Shown here piece after piece: positions 1 to 12,170 of a DNA stretch of 64,000 nt. A program made the translations under genes and the position numbers. Source of the DNA: Ampelomyces quisqualis (taxonomy: Eukaryota > Ascomycota > Dothideomycetes > Pleosporales > Phaeosphaeriaceae); contig JAGTXZ010000024.1 in assembly GCA_018398575.1 (NCBI GenBank), positions 1,860,001 through 1,924,000 of the forward strand. The letters are read 5' to 3'. The notes beneath the pieces are model-generated. The model searched no databases, was not told where the DNA came from, and saw only the letters and a list, made by a program, of their open reading frames with translations. Position 1 is the first letter of the stretch, and each line of letters starts with the position of its first letter.

Positions 1-529
1 ACGAAGCCTATCAAGGCGAAAATGCCGTTAGAACATTGAGTGCATGAGCGATGCGCAGTGGGTTGGCATGCGAGCTACGCGCAGTTGTGATGGCACTGCA
101 GGGGTACATGGTGCGTACGAACGACCTGTGGAGGTTAAGGGGTGGAGTGATTTCGCAGGCTCAAGTATCCTGTGATCCACAAGTGTGTATGCGCATCCGA
201 CTCTATTCCAAGCTGTATAGCAGTCGAGTGCATGCAAACTGCGCTGCCGCTTAGACTTTGTATAGCTTAATGCGTACAGGAAACTTGAAGGACTTAGCGA
301 ACTTAGACACCTAGGGAAAAGAAGACTTGGATAACTTGGAGAACGTAGGAGGATAAAGAACAGTAGATGATCTGCACTGCCAGCACTTGGCAAGTTTATT
401 GTGTATGGCACATACATGTAATAATTTCAAGAAACCCTCCCCCCCCCCATGGATATGAACATCTTTGATTTTTCTTGTCAGGAGCTCAAATAGAACCATG
501 TTTTTTGTCGCATTTCAGAGTTGCGCAAT
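1..529. other. 3' flank, no gene seen
   Basis: I see no convincing coding region here. The stretch lies downstream of the stop codon of the AFG1-like gene on the minus strand. It holds a run of cytosines near 439-449. The short open frames have no recognisable domain. Confidence 0.5.
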
Positions 530-2378
530 TCACATGTTATCTTCTCTCCACCTCGAGCGAACGCGTTGCCACGCCTCCATTTCGCGCTTGCCGCCTTTCC
601 TCTGCATGCCCAGCCCACGCTCAACCCAGTCCCTGCCCCCCATTTCGCTAAGCCTGCTCAGCGCACGGGCAAACGCAAAGCGTTCCTCATCGCCGGAGAA
701 GATGCTGCTGTTTTTGAGCATGGTCATGTTCATGCCCAGATCGTCCATGAGGCTACGCATGGCGTCTGAGAGTGCTTCTTCGTTGTTGTTGGGGGAGGCA
801 GAGGGGGACAAGTTGCCTGGTGCCGAGGAGGAAGTGAGTGCGTCGGAGAGTTCGGTTTGGTCGAGGAAGAGGGATGGGAGTGGGACGGCGGTGGTGAGGA
901 CGAGTTTGGCCTGTGCGACGTCGCTGTTAGTAACTGGAGCAACCGATGCATGATGACGGTTCAGGTGAAAAGGGCGCAAAGGTAAGAAGCAGGGAACTTT
1001 ACCCTCGCCTCGTAAACAGCATCGATAAAAGTGATAAACCTCCTCGCCAAATCCCTGCTTCGGTAATTCATGCCAGGCACACCCGTAACAATAAAAGCCT
1101 CATAATTCCTGGTTAATTCTAGGTAATCCGCTGCGCCAGTCGCTCGGCCCATAATCTCATCGAATGTGAACCACGCACACTTGCCGCTCGCTTTCGGCAC
1201 GTGGATTTCCCTTCCCCACACCTCGTGTGTCGCGCGGTGCGGCGGGTCGTGGTCAAAGTCGCCGAGGAAACGAAACCAGCGCTCGACATGTGTTTGCGCA
1301 GACGCGTCGAGCGGGTGGTGATATACGCCTGACGGGGGCCGTGGGATTTTGCGGTAATCGGTATCGGAGTCGAGGTTCAGGACTGTGAGGCGGGTTTTGA
1401 GTAGATTGATGCAGGGGAGGAAGGATTCTCTTTGGATGCCGTTTTTGTACAGGTCGTCTGGGTGGCGGTTGGAAGTGGTGACTATGACGGTTCCGTGGGC
1501 CATGAGGGATTCTATGAGGCGGCGGAGGATCATGGCGTCTGCCACGTCTGTGCATTGGAATTCGTCGAAGCAGAGGACCGAGGAGCGCTCTGCGATGCCG
1601 GCGGCGACAAAGGGTATCGCGTCTATCTCGTTGCCGTGCTGCATCTTCATCTTGTGGAGGTCTTTGTGGACGCTTTGCATGAAGGCGTGGAAATGTATGC
1701 GGGTCTTGCGCGTGATGTTGGGTGGGAGGGTGTCGAAGAAGAGATCCATCATCATGGTCTTGCCCGAGCCTACGTCGCCGTACATGTATATGCCTTTGGG
1801 CAAGGTTGGGTCTATGGGCGGCAGTGCGGCCAAGGTCGGTTTGGAACCAAACATGGAGAAGAACGACGTCTTCGGTTGGAGAGACTCGATGGTGGGCTGC
1901 TGTGTATCTGGTTGTTGCCATGCTATGAGCATCTGGTGAAGGTCTTGGAGATTTTTGATGATGCCTGGAACTCATGAGTACGTTTCGCAGCCTCTCTCTC
2001 CACATGTCCTACCCCGTTGGTGTTCATCGTCCCTCAACCGCCCAGACTCGACTCGCGCGTCGTACTCGGCAATGGGCCCATGGGCCTTTTCCGGGTCGGC
2101 AGTCGAATCTGAGTTGATCAGAACGTCTCCCGCTCTTGCATGCCACGTTACATACACTCCTTGGCGGCCTGCACATACCCTCGGGACAAGACTGGGACCG
2201 ATTGCGCAGCGATGGCGTGGAGCGGCGCTCGCGCACCCACTCCTGGTCGCCGCTGAACATCCCCCGCTCGTGCTGTTCTTCTGCAGTCCGAACACGTCCT
2301 TCGCGTCGGCGGCAGTCGTCTCGGGGTAGCGTGTCGGCACAGGGCCCGCAAACCTCGAAGAGCTTCGGATGATGTCAT
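530..2378 (-). CDS. AFG1: AFG1/LACE1-family mitochondrial AAA+ ATPase
   Basis: Exons complement(530..910, 1003..1964, 2013..2108, 2156..2378) encode 553 residues. AFG1 proteins are mitochondrial ATPases of the AFG1/ZapE family, involved in quality control of respiratory-chain subunits. The Walker A GDVGSGKT lies near residues 169-176 and the Walker B CFDEFQ near 238-243. Family signatures RIHFHAFM, TTSNRHPDDLYKNG and DYRKIPRPPSGVYHHPLD follow. The chosen N-terminus is rich in Arg and Ser with few acids and reads like a transit peptide before GPIAEYDARVESGRL. All three introns (92, 48 and 47 bp) have GT..AG ends, and each join restores family sequence, for example DEHQRGIIKNLQDL and DAVYEARAKLVL. 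The first join (GTATGT to CTCAG) is the least certain because the transit region is poorly conserved. The next minus-strand gene, AKR1, ends 270 bp upstream. Confidence 0.93.
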
Positions 2379-2648
2379 ATTCGTCGCGCGTGCGATTGAC
2401 GTCTTCTAAAAGATGGCCAAGCTGAAGAAGACCCGGAGAAAAGCTATGACATGCTGGCCGAGAACGCAGTCGGGGGTGTCAAACGCAACCGCGCAACAGC
2501 AACACGGCCATGTGTCGGGCATGTGGCAGCGACCCAGTCTTTAGTGGGGAGCCTGAATGGGCACGTGAGCACAGGGACGCTCGGAGACAGAAAGACCTCC
2601 GCAGTGGAGCCATGTGAAGATGATTCGACTTTATTGTTGTTACTCTAA

Positions 2649-5039
2649 TCACGCTGCTTCTTCCTCTTCAGCGACACTCTCATACCGTGCTCCATCAGCA
2701 CCACCTCCTCTCGCATACCTCATCTTCGGGACATCATACAGTCGTGTGTAATCCACTCGCTCGCCCGCTAGTCTCGCATACCCGCCCTCTTTCCTACCAA
2801 ACAGGGGACTGCCGTCGCAAAAGAAATCCTTACAATTCGTCATGATACCGCGACTCCATGGATTGCCTTGTCGTCGCCCTTGTCCAGCTTGTGAGCCCTG
2901 CAGTGCCGTAGCGACAAAGGTGTCGAGACCGAGCAATCGTTTCCATTGATCCAGGATTGATGGCTTGGGTTGGTGCAGACGGGGCGCATCGCTTGTGTCT
3001 TGACCAGAGCCGAAGCCATTGGTAGCCGAGTTGCCGCCTGTGACGTCTTGCGAAATGTCGCCCGTGGTGACCAAGGAGTTGATTGCATCGGGTGTTGTGT
3101 GGCTGTGGAGATGACCGCGCATGCTCTCGTACGTGGTGAGATTGCGGGCGACTTGGAGTAATTGTACGCAGAGCAGCATCGTCACCCAGGTTAACTGGAA
3201 AGCGGCCCAGATAGAGAGAACAATCGTGTAGGGGTCCTTGTTGAGAATCTTGCACAGATCGTCAGAGATGATGGAGCACTGAGCATCCTTTGGCGTGTCG
3301 CAAATCTCGAGATCTAGCACCATCAGTTTTAAAGTGTAATTTCCAGCTCCTCAACTTACAAGCAAGGACCAGTCGCACCCAGAAAAGAATGCCAATCTCC
3401 AGACAAAGCACATACAGGACAAAGTGACGGTGGTTGTTGTTCGCCACACAATTATTTACCCACGGGCAATGGCTGCCGCAGTTAGCTCGGGACAAGTCAA
3501 ATCGCCTTCACCACGTACTGATCATTTTTTGCAACACATCGATCGCATCTCTTGCAGTGCTTACTTCGCAAAGGCTTGCGCACCATGCAGTTGACGCAAA
3601 AGTGGCGTTCGTCAAACTGCCGTAGCTCCATGAGCTCGTCGATTACTGCCTTGGAGGCGCTTCTGCTTGCCGACTTGGGCACATAGCCCGGATCAGACGT
3701 CATGGTGAAGAAGTAGAAATAAGCCGTGAGGCCGTAAAACGCTGCAAACATTAGATTGAGGAAGAAATGATCTCGTATGGTTCCTGGCACTCGCGTCAGT
3801 CGCAGTCGTTGGGTCGGGTATCTGGCATGAACATACGTGGTAGTAGGGTTGTTGCCCAACGGACGCCGACCCAGAAAAGTGTGCCGGCGAATATACCGGC
3901 CAGAAAAGGCTGTTTTCTCGTCAGAAGTGGTGGTATCTTTGCCACAGGCATGCTTACAGTATGATGAATCGTCCTCATGTTCGAGGGCGCCCAAAACAAC
4001 AGCTTCTGCGCCGCCCACTGCATCAAGTACGCAACGATCAAGGCCGTGGGTATGCCAATTAACGCAGGAAAGTGGCTCATCAAGAACAAGGCAATCAGAA
4101 GAATCGCAAACGGCCAGAAGAAGACGAAGCGCGATATGAACCACGGCGCGTCCCTGACTCCAGGAACAGGAAACTGCCTCGGGTTGCCGTCCCGGTCGAA
4201 GCCAGCTTGCGCCAAGGCGCGGTGCCACTGCTGACTGGTGTTCATTTCGGCGGCCGTGACGGCGGGCGTCTTGCCGTCGTTGTTCTTCGCCGAGCGGTCG
4301 GCGCCGTACTCGAGCAGCTTCTGTATCGACTCCTGCGAGCCCTTGACGAGCGCCCAGTGCAGGCCCGTGAAGCCCTGGTCGTCGGTCGCATAGACATTGG
4401 CGCCCCATCGCAGGAACAGGTCTACGCAGGACGAGTAGCCCTTGTAGGCGGCCCACATGAGCGGCGTGTGCGACTGCGGGTCGGGCATGTCCACGGGCAT
4501 GTCCTGGTGCAGCAGCAGGACGAGCTGGTAGACGTTGCCGTCGAGGGTGGCCGAGTGCAGCAGGTTGAAGCCCTGGTCGTCGGTGAGGAGCGGGTCGGCG
4601 CCGTGGTCGAGCAGGAGGTTGACGATGTAGTAGTGGCAGCGCTTGGCGGCCCAGAGGACCGGTGTGGCGACGGCATCGCCGCCCTTTGCGTTGATGGGCG
4701 CGCCGGCCTGGATGAGGAAGTGGCAGAGCGCGTAGTGGTTGTTGATGGCGGCCCACTGTGCCCGCCGTGTTAGCTTCTCTCCGTGTGTGTGTGCGCACTG
4801 CGCGGCGGGCCTCGGAGGCTGCGTACATGCAATGGCGTGATGCCCTGGTCGTCCGTATACGTCGCATCCGCCTTGCCGCTGTCGAACAGCTTCTGCATGG
4901 CGGCAATCTCGCCCAGCCGCGCCAGCTGCATCACGTCCTCCTCCAGGGGCAGGCCCGGCGTCTGGTCCGCCATGTCGTCCAGCTCATGTTCGCCCGCCGT
5001 GCGCCCGTCGGCCTCGGGCCGTGTGGCTGCGGAAGCCAT
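2649..5039 (-). CDS. AKR1: AKR1 palmitoyltransferase, ankyrin repeats plus DHHC
   Basis: Exons complement(2649..3313, 3360..3472, 3519..3783, 3837..4755, 4827..5039) give 724 residues, the usual length for Akr1. The enzyme S-palmitoylates cytosolic proteins such as casein kinases at Golgi and endosome membranes. The N-terminal half has ankyrin repeats (ITPLHWAAINNHYALCHFLI, then TPVLWAAKR, FNLLHSAT, TPLMWAAYKG, TGLHWALVKG). Paired transmembrane segments follow, then the zinc-finger CRD with CVNC, HCKRCDRC and HCPWVNNC. The catalytic DHHC is near residues 465-468, and its codons are restored only when the 46-bp intron 3473..3518 (GTACGT..CAG) is removed. Two more membrane segments and a polar tail end the protein. 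I chose the ATG at 5039 because an in-frame ATG at 5096 lies 3 bp from an inserted repeat element and adds nothing conserved. All four introns are GT..AG and preserve frame. Confidence 0.95.
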
Positions 5040-5098
5040 GTCGGGTGCAGCGAGTGATGGTAGCACCTTGCAGAAGGGTAGGCTCTCACGTTGCATAG

Positions 5099-5310
5099 TA
5101 AGCCGGACTTAACGCCCATGCCACCCAACGCAAGTCTTGGGCCGAGTCCCCAACATGGATGAAGCAGCGTGTCTCTACAAAGTGGATATGCTGTACAGAG
5201 TAGAAGGATGACAGTTTCACTACACGGGCGTGATACTGCAGAAAACCGCCTTGTTTGGGGATCACGTGTCTCATTTGGCGCTAGGTGGCATGGACGTTAA
5301 ATCCGCCTTA
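5099..5310. mobile_element. TA-flanked MITE-like inverted-repeat element
   Basis: The element at 5101..5308 (208 bp) has imperfect terminal inverted repeats of about 32 bp, with 27 positions matching: 5' AGCCGGACTTAACGCCCATG and 3' the complement of GACGTTAAATCCGCCT. It is bounded by TA at 5099-5100 and again at 5309-5310, as expected for a Tc1/mariner-type target duplication. It encodes no protein. This is seen directly, while assignment to a superfamily is inference. Its inner end lies about 60 bp before the AKR1 ATG, so it probably forms part of that gene's promoter or 5' leader. Confidence 0.6.
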
Positions 5311-5506
5311 AATCCGCCACTTTCCTACAAACAATCAACAACCTTATCTCAGTATCTCATACGCCCCGCACAGCCCCTTAGCCCACCAAACCTGATTACG
5401 TTAGCTTTTACTCATCAGGCTGCGCGGAGCTTTGGCGGTCCAAAAAATACTTACGTAAGTAAGTAAGCTAGCCAGAGCAGGATGATTTATGAGATAACAA
5501 CAACCC

Positions 5507-8500
5507 CTACCCCAGCATCCCGCTATACTCACCCCCCTCATGCAACATGTCCGCTGCCCTGCCCGCCTTGATCACCTTGCCCTTCCCCAGCACAACACAG
5601 TAGTCTGCACTCTTCACTGCCTCCAGTCGATGCGCAATCGTAATCACCGTGCTCTGCTTCATCTCCTCCCTCAGCACCTTCTGTATGCGCTGCGCCGTCT
5701 CGAAATCGATGCTCGCCGTTGCTTCGTCCATGATGAGCACCGCACTTCTCCTCAGCATGGCTCGCGCGAGGCCAACCAGTTGGCGCTGGCCCTGCGAGAG
5801 ACCTTTGCCTCCGCCTTCAATCTTGCTGGACAGCGTCCAGTCGTGGTTTCCGGCGATTTTGCACAGCACCGATTCGCATGCTGCGTCGCTGTATTCGTCG
5901 AGCGGGTCCAAGTTCTTGCGCATGCTACCAGGAAAGAGGACGGGTTCCTGAGCGAGGAAGGTGACGCGGCTGCGAAGCGCTTGCTTGTCGACTGTGGAAA
6001 TGTCGATACCGTCGATGCGAATGGTGCCGCTTTCCGCAGCCATGGTGGCTAGTAGCGACAACGCCAGGGTAGACTTGCCAGATCCGGTACGCCCAACGAC
6101 TGCCGTGTTGCTACCAGCTGGGATCCTAAGCGTCACGTTCTGCAGTGCAGGCTCCAAGTTGGGTGCATAGCGGATCGTGGCATCTTCAAACTCAATGTCA
6201 CCCAAGTATGTCGGCCAATACGCCGGCGGCTCGACAACTCCACGCGCTTCCTTTTCGATGTCTAGAAGCTCCATGACACGCTCCACGCTCGTGAAATCCA
6301 TCTCAAGCTGACCATACACCTTGCAAATAGCCTCGGTGTGTATGACGAATTTACTCGCAGTGATCAGAACGAAAGCAGTCAACCCCGGGCTGAGGCCGAT
6401 GTAGATGGCGATAAGCGTCATCACCAGCGTAGAGCTGGCTGACAGAACACTGAAGCGAAGCCCTAGCCACGACTGCAAAGACCAGTAGAAGTGGTCATTC
6501 TTCTGGAAATTGTCCACAACCTCGATGACGCGCTCCTGGAAGCGAGGCTGCGCATGGAACGCACGAACGGTGGTAAGGCCCTCGACGAGCGCGCCGAAGT
6601 TGGACATGAGAGGTGACAGCGACACCATCTAGTCGTTTTGTTAACTAAGAAACGATACGGCGAACCACCTTGACTTACCTCGAGCCGCCGCAAACTTTGC
6701 GATGTTGGCAAAAAGCGGAAGAAGTAGTAGATAAACCCACAGCACAGAAGTGCGCCAAAGGCGAGGAATGCTGGTGTCGAGGATAGGATGATCGTAACCG
6801 CTGTGACCCAGCCAATGACTTGCCAAACGAACACGGTAAATGCAGTACTCAAGCCGCCGTCCACCGTGTTCATGTCACTCGTCAAGCGATTCATGAGACG
6901 TCCGATCGGCGTGACATCGTAGTATCTGAACGTGGCGTGGGCAACGCGATTGATGGCTGCTTGAAATATCGCCTTCGCAGCACGGTAGCCCACGCCAAAC
7001 ATGATCAGATACGTCCACCAGAATAGGACCGATGTGACCGTAACGAAAATAAAGAACATCTGGAGCCAAGGAACGACGTTCTCGGCTGCTGGTGGGAGGA
7101 AGTCGAAAATCGTGTCCGGACGTTCATCTTGGTACGACTCGCCCCACGCCTTGATGAACCAGGCCTGGCCGGTGTCTATGATACGATAGATCAGCATCAC
7201 GACAACAACGACTGACCACCAGCTTAGAGTTCCAGCTTTGATGTATCGCCAGTAGACTGACAGCTTTACGCCACCCTTCGTGCGCTTTTCGTCCTCAATG
7301 AACTTGTCCGGGACAGCTGCGGCCTCTTGTTCTTTGCGACGCTGAGCCTCTTCTTCCGACACAGACTCGTTAGTATTCGAATGCTCAAGCGCTAGCCTAG
7401 TCTCCTCGTCGGCGGTAGGCTCATGTATGATGGCCTGTCCGTGTTTGAGTTCCACCCATTGTTTTGCAAGACCACGGCACAACTCGGTGCGATGAGTAAC
7501 GAGAATGGTTGTTCTGTCTCGCAGTAATGATCCAGCAAGCAGCTTGTCGACAATGTACTCTGCGGTCTGGTGATCCAGAGCCGATAGAGGGTCGTCGAGC
7601 AGAAGAATCTTGGCAGTGCTGTACACGGCACGTGCAAGGGCGACTCGAGCTTTCTGACCACCAGAAAGGCCGATGCCGTTCTCGCCAATGTTTGAAAGAT
7701 CTCCGTGCTTGAATTCGGCCATATCAGGCAGTAAGGCACAAGCTTCCAGAACCCGCTTGTACCGCACTTCTTCGTACGGCTCGGAAAACAGGATGTTCTC
7801 CCGGATGTTCATGCTCTGAAGCCATGGCGTCTGCGCGCAATATCCCATGACTTGATCAGGCTGTACGAACACTCCTTCTCGCTTGTCAAGCTCCCCCAGT
7901 AAAGCTTGCAACAATGCTGTCTTTCCTGCGGCGACCTCGCCGTAAATCACCGTCAGCCCGCGAGGGAAAGATATGGTCACTTTCTCGAGGACATTTCGCT
8001 GTACTCCTGGCCAAGCAAATGATGCAGCTTGGAGTTTGAGTTCAGCAGATCCTTCTGAAACTACGTCTGCTTGTTCTTTATCTGGCTCGGCCATGAACTC
8101 CTCGATACGCCCCATGGCGACATATGCGTTGAGCAGAGTCGTTACTAGTTGTGGCAAGGCGCGAAGATACCCCTCAAGCATATTGAAAAGGTCGATAGCA
8201 GGGAAGACAAGGTCGACAGGGAGTGGCTTACCCTCCCATACCGTGAGAGCATAGAATGCGACAGCTGGAAACAGACCCGAGCCGAACCGAAGCATGAAGG
8301 CCAGTGAAGTGGAGAAGATGATCTGAATGACGCGAAAATGTAGCTCCGTTTGTCGTGATTCGAGGATACCTTTCATCCAAGAGTCTTGCCATCCGTACCA
8401 GCGCAGGTGGCGGATTGAGTCGATGAACTGGGTTGTCCTTTGCAGCTTTTCGTCGGTTGCTACCCTACGCTTTTTCTCGAAATATATTTGGAAGCGAGCA

Positions 8501-10187
8501 ATGGCTATGTTGACCAGCTGCGATCCAGCCAGAGAAACCACACCGAGGAGGCACGCCCAGCCTAGCATCCTCCAAATTAGCAAAGTTGCGAATATGGCTC
8601 CAGCCGGCTGTGTGAGTATATCGGAGAAGTCCCAGAATCGTTGCGCAACCTCATACACATCGTTGCGCATAAGGTTCAAAATCTTGCCCATGTTTGCAGC
8701 AACAATCTCAGTCTCCTTTTCCGGTTTCCTTGAGAAGGCTGATCGAGCCAATATGAACATATTCATCAGCCAGCTCTTGGTGTCGTCGTTGCTAGGTTTA
8801 TTAGGCTCTTCGCTATTGCTATTCGGAGCTCGGCTATCTTCGGTGAAAGCATGGCCATTTGTGCCCTCCTCCGTCGCTTCCTGTGTAGCACCCATAATTT
8901 TGCGATTAAGTGTCTTCTCATAGAGCATTGTTATCAGCTCACCTCTAGAACGCTCGTATGCACGCCTTTGATACCAAAGATTGAACACAGCTAGCTGCGA
9001 CGAGAGCAATCGAAGAGCGACGGTGAGCACGGCATACGTGATGGTGGCATTGGCGGCGTTCTTGTCGCGCATAGAAACTAGTAGACGCTGGAGTAAGACG
9101 GGGGTAAGAAGAGCTATTGCAGTTGGTTAAATTGCGGCCTGGGCGCACTTGAGCGACTTGTATCTTACTTGCGGCTAGTCGTACGAGACCTATGATTGTT
9201 GTACGGACCAGATCCATGCCATTCGCCAAGAAGACTCGTCGTGTCACTGAGCCTCGCAATGTCCTAAATGTGCGGTGAAGGACTGCGTGCTTGAAGGTGT
9301 ATGGCAGATCCCAGACATCGTCGTCATCTAGCTGTCTTTTGTAGCCTTCTTGTATCAATGGTGACATCCATGCTACAGTCATGTACTGCCATGGCGTGAG
9401 GTTATCTTCTGGCGTGCGTAGCTTTACCGTAGGTCTACCATAGACAGGACTGATTTCGGCATTTGGTAGCATCGAATCTCTCATAGGCATGTTCAGTACG
9501 ATTACTATACCTGCTAGTGCAGCAATCGGCGCGAGCGCCGATGGTACATTGCCGGCGTTCCAGTGCGAGGCATGAGGAGCATGCGACAAAACAACCATTT
9601 GCGCAACCAGTATCGTAGCAAACAGCAGCAGTAGGGACATCGATGCTTTTCTTGGCCGTTCAACTGCAATGATGGTTGCAGCAATTGCCTGACAGTATTG
9701 TAAGTCATCATCGCGACCATGTGTGTGTTTCCGAACGTACCCATGCCATAGAGGGATACATTTCGATAATCTGACGCTTTGGAAAGTAAATAGTCGAAAT
9801 CTGCAGTGCAAGTCCAATGGCTGATATCGCCAGCAAAATCAATGTTGCGTACAGTGGCCGATACTTTGGCTGCTCATCCAGATCGCTTGCTTTCTCGTTG
9901 GCCTCTTCCACGAAAGGCTTGGTCCATCTTGGCATGCATGCTTGGAATATCCGAAGCGAGTACACGAGCAGTATCAAGGCTGCAATTATGGCTGGAGTTG
10001 CTGCGATGGCTGGTATGAAGCATGGTGTAAAGCGAGCTGTTTCCGCATCCTAATATTCTTCAGCAATTATTGACTTGTCGCTAAGCATAAGACAGCATAC
10101 CCATATCTTATGACATTGAGTGACAGGCCACGTGCTGTTGAAGTCGTCCCACGGCTTGAAAAAGATTTGTGTTCGTGACGAAGCCAT
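5507..10187 (-). CDS. ABCC (MRP-type) full-size ABC transporter
   Basis: Exons complement(5507..6628, 6679..9113, 9169..9688, 9741..10049, 10101..10187) encode 1490 residues. The layout is an N-terminal membrane domain, a first transmembrane domain starting after TPWQYMTVAWMSPLI, the first nucleotide-binding domain, a second transmembrane domain and the second nucleotide-binding domain. NBD1 has Walker A GEVAAGKT near residue 695 and signature LSGGQKAR near 788, with Walker B ILLLDDPLSALD. NBD2 has Walker A GRTGSGKS near 1290, signature LSQGQRQ near 1394 and Walker B VLIMDEATASID. ABCC proteins export glutathione conjugates or drugs at the vacuole or plasma membrane; the substrate cannot be read from sequence. 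The four introns are 50-55 bp with GT..AG ends, and each join restores conserved sequence. An in-frame ATG at 10340 would add an unconserved extension, so I start at MASSRTQIFF. Confidence 0.93.
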
Positions 10188-11500
10188 GATGTTTGCTCTA
10201 GGAGGCGACTGCCCTATTATCACGAAAGGATCTCCTCCCACCTCAGCACCAACCATACAAATCCGGAAGTGAAATGTGTGGTCATAGAGGTCGAATGTAG
10301 AAAGTATGCGCCACTCCGCGTGGGTCGGAAAGAGATGCACCTGGTGGCTGATGATGGCGGTGGATCATTTGTTGTGGTTTGATGAGAGTTGAGCAGGCAA
10401 ACGGCGCTAATGTAGGTACGCGAGTCATTGACAGAGGTCGCAACCATTTTCTGACCCAACGTGCCAACCTCCCTCACCGCGACCACACTGACACCACCCT
10501 TCATTATCCTTCCAATTGGCATCTCTACGGACAACACATGCAACCCAAATCATTCTCACCTTCTCCAAGAACCCGTGACAGCTGTAAGCTTGGTCTGTGG
10601 CCTGCTTGTCATGTAGATGCACTACGTCATGCTGGACTCTATTACACGCCTGCAGGGCCCTGGATGCTACAAGTTCGGCGCCTAGAGTCGCCTTCAATGA
10701 CTTTCCGCAGTCGCATTCAGCCCTTTCCTCTCCTTATTCAGTTGATCAAACTTTTTTCACCACCTGCTGAGGGGCATAATAGCTGAAAGGAACACGAAGA
10801 ATCATGGTCCACAATTCATACTTTCTGAAGCAATTAATGCTGTCCATACGGCCTGAACCCCAAAACTGACTGCGACCCTGGGCCCTGGCCGTCTCAATTC
10901 CTCTTAACAGCGAGCTATGTCAAATCTGATGGTATGGTGGCTGTAAGGGGCTGATTATACAACATAAAGTACATATCAGAAATGAAGTGTATCACCCTCG
11001 GAGATAACGTCTGCTTAGGCCTGCAACACGTAACAGTTGGCGATATGCAATATTGACGATTGTTGATAACGAGTCACGAACATGGGATGTAGATACCCAC
11101 TAAAGCATCCGCCTTATGCTTTTCAGGGAGTGTATGACTAACATCTTGAGAATAGTCGCTTGGTGGTTTGACTGAGACAAGGTTTGCCTAATTACACAAT
11201 TCTGGTATGATATAGCATCGTTCCCAATTATCGATGGTGTGCTGCATGGGGTACCTGGAACGCATGTTGGCAACAACGTGGTTTGGAAGATATTTAAGGC
11301 TTTAAGCAGCTACTCAGAGTGCTGTTAACTAGGTTCTAGCAAAGAGGTACCTCTACTTGCTATAGTACATTCTCCGCGATGGCGACCATAATCGATGCGT
11401 TGCCTATACAGGAATCACAGCGTGACGGTTCAGCGCTAACACCGTTCATCTTCGAGTCATTTGGTCTCTCCTACAACAAACAAACAAAAACTAGGCGCAG
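10188..11500. other. Intergenic, no gene recognised
   Basis: This upstream flank of the ABCC gene holds only short open frames with no domain I recognise. The plus-strand frame at 10379-10786 (135 codons) has no recognisable motif and overlaps the probable promoter, so I do not call it. The right end grades into the dioxygenase relic. Confidence 0.4.
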
Positions 11501-11539
11501 CACACTCCGTAAACACCTTTTCACCCTTTGCCCTTCGAC

Positions 11540-12170
11540 CATCCCCGCACGATGGCTAAAAGCCAGACCTAGACACTGTCGTTGCAAGCATCAAGTCTCT
11601 CCAAGCCCAAGGCAACGTTCTCACCAAGAAACTCGCTGTCCATGGCAACTTGCTCTTTCGCAGTTTCCAATTCACTCGGCAGCAGAATTCGGTGCTTTTG
11701 CCCATGGATTTGGCTACAAACATCATGAATTCTCGGCATCGTAGTCGACCGACCCCTCCTTGCACCTAATGATGCGCCAGCAAACGAAGCACCCAAGAAG
11801 TCTTGATCTACAACCACGACGAAAGCCCTCAAGTGCCCCATACACCTGAGTACATATTCTTCTAATCTTACTGTGCGCCTAAGGTAGGAGGATAGACTCC
11901 TATCTCTTCCTCGTTCGAGCTCTTTCACCGAACTGAGGTGGAGATTCTAGAGTTCATTGATGAACCGGCACAAAACGGTACCCTGACTCTCTAAATCATA
12001 TCACACACCAAATTCAAAAGCACTACAAGGGCATCTCAACGCTCAACCAGACTTTGGGTAAAGAGATTCAAGATGGAGACGATGAAGCAAGTAGACGAGT
12101 CACGAGCGAATATTGAGAGGCAAATCGCACGTTACGGGCGCAAAGATCTCGAGTGCCGCTTCAATGACAC
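11540..12170 (+). pseudogene. Relic of a TauD/clavaminate-synthase-like dioxygenase
   Basis: Pieces of one Fe(II)/2-oxoglutarate dioxygenase-like protein can be read in order but in different frames. They are SLQAQGNVLTKKLAVHGNLLFRSF, then FPIHSAAEFGAFAHGFGYKHHE, then LGIVVDRPLLAPNDAPANEAPK, then VLIYNHDESPQVPHTPEYIFF, then SSFELFHRTEVEILEFIDEP, then ERQIARYGR. The order and the iron-site-like HDE agree with fungal TauD homologues. A single-base shift near 11673, further shifts near 11713 and 11800, and in-frame stops after EAPKKS and EYIFF break it. The C-terminal catalytic part is missing or unrecognisable. I judge it non-functional. Which substrate the ancestor used cannot be told. Confidence 0.62.

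Noticed and set aside
4072..4773. Plus-strand open frame of 233 codons
   Set aside because: Antisense to AKR1 ankyrin exons; the AKR1 reading is confirmed by family motifs across splice joins.
5040..5096. N-terminal extension of AKR1
   Set aside because: The extra 19 residues are not conserved in what I know of the family and the ATG lies next to an inserted element.
10379..10786. Plus-strand open frame of 135 codons
   Set aside because: No domain, and it overlaps the likely ABCC promoter.
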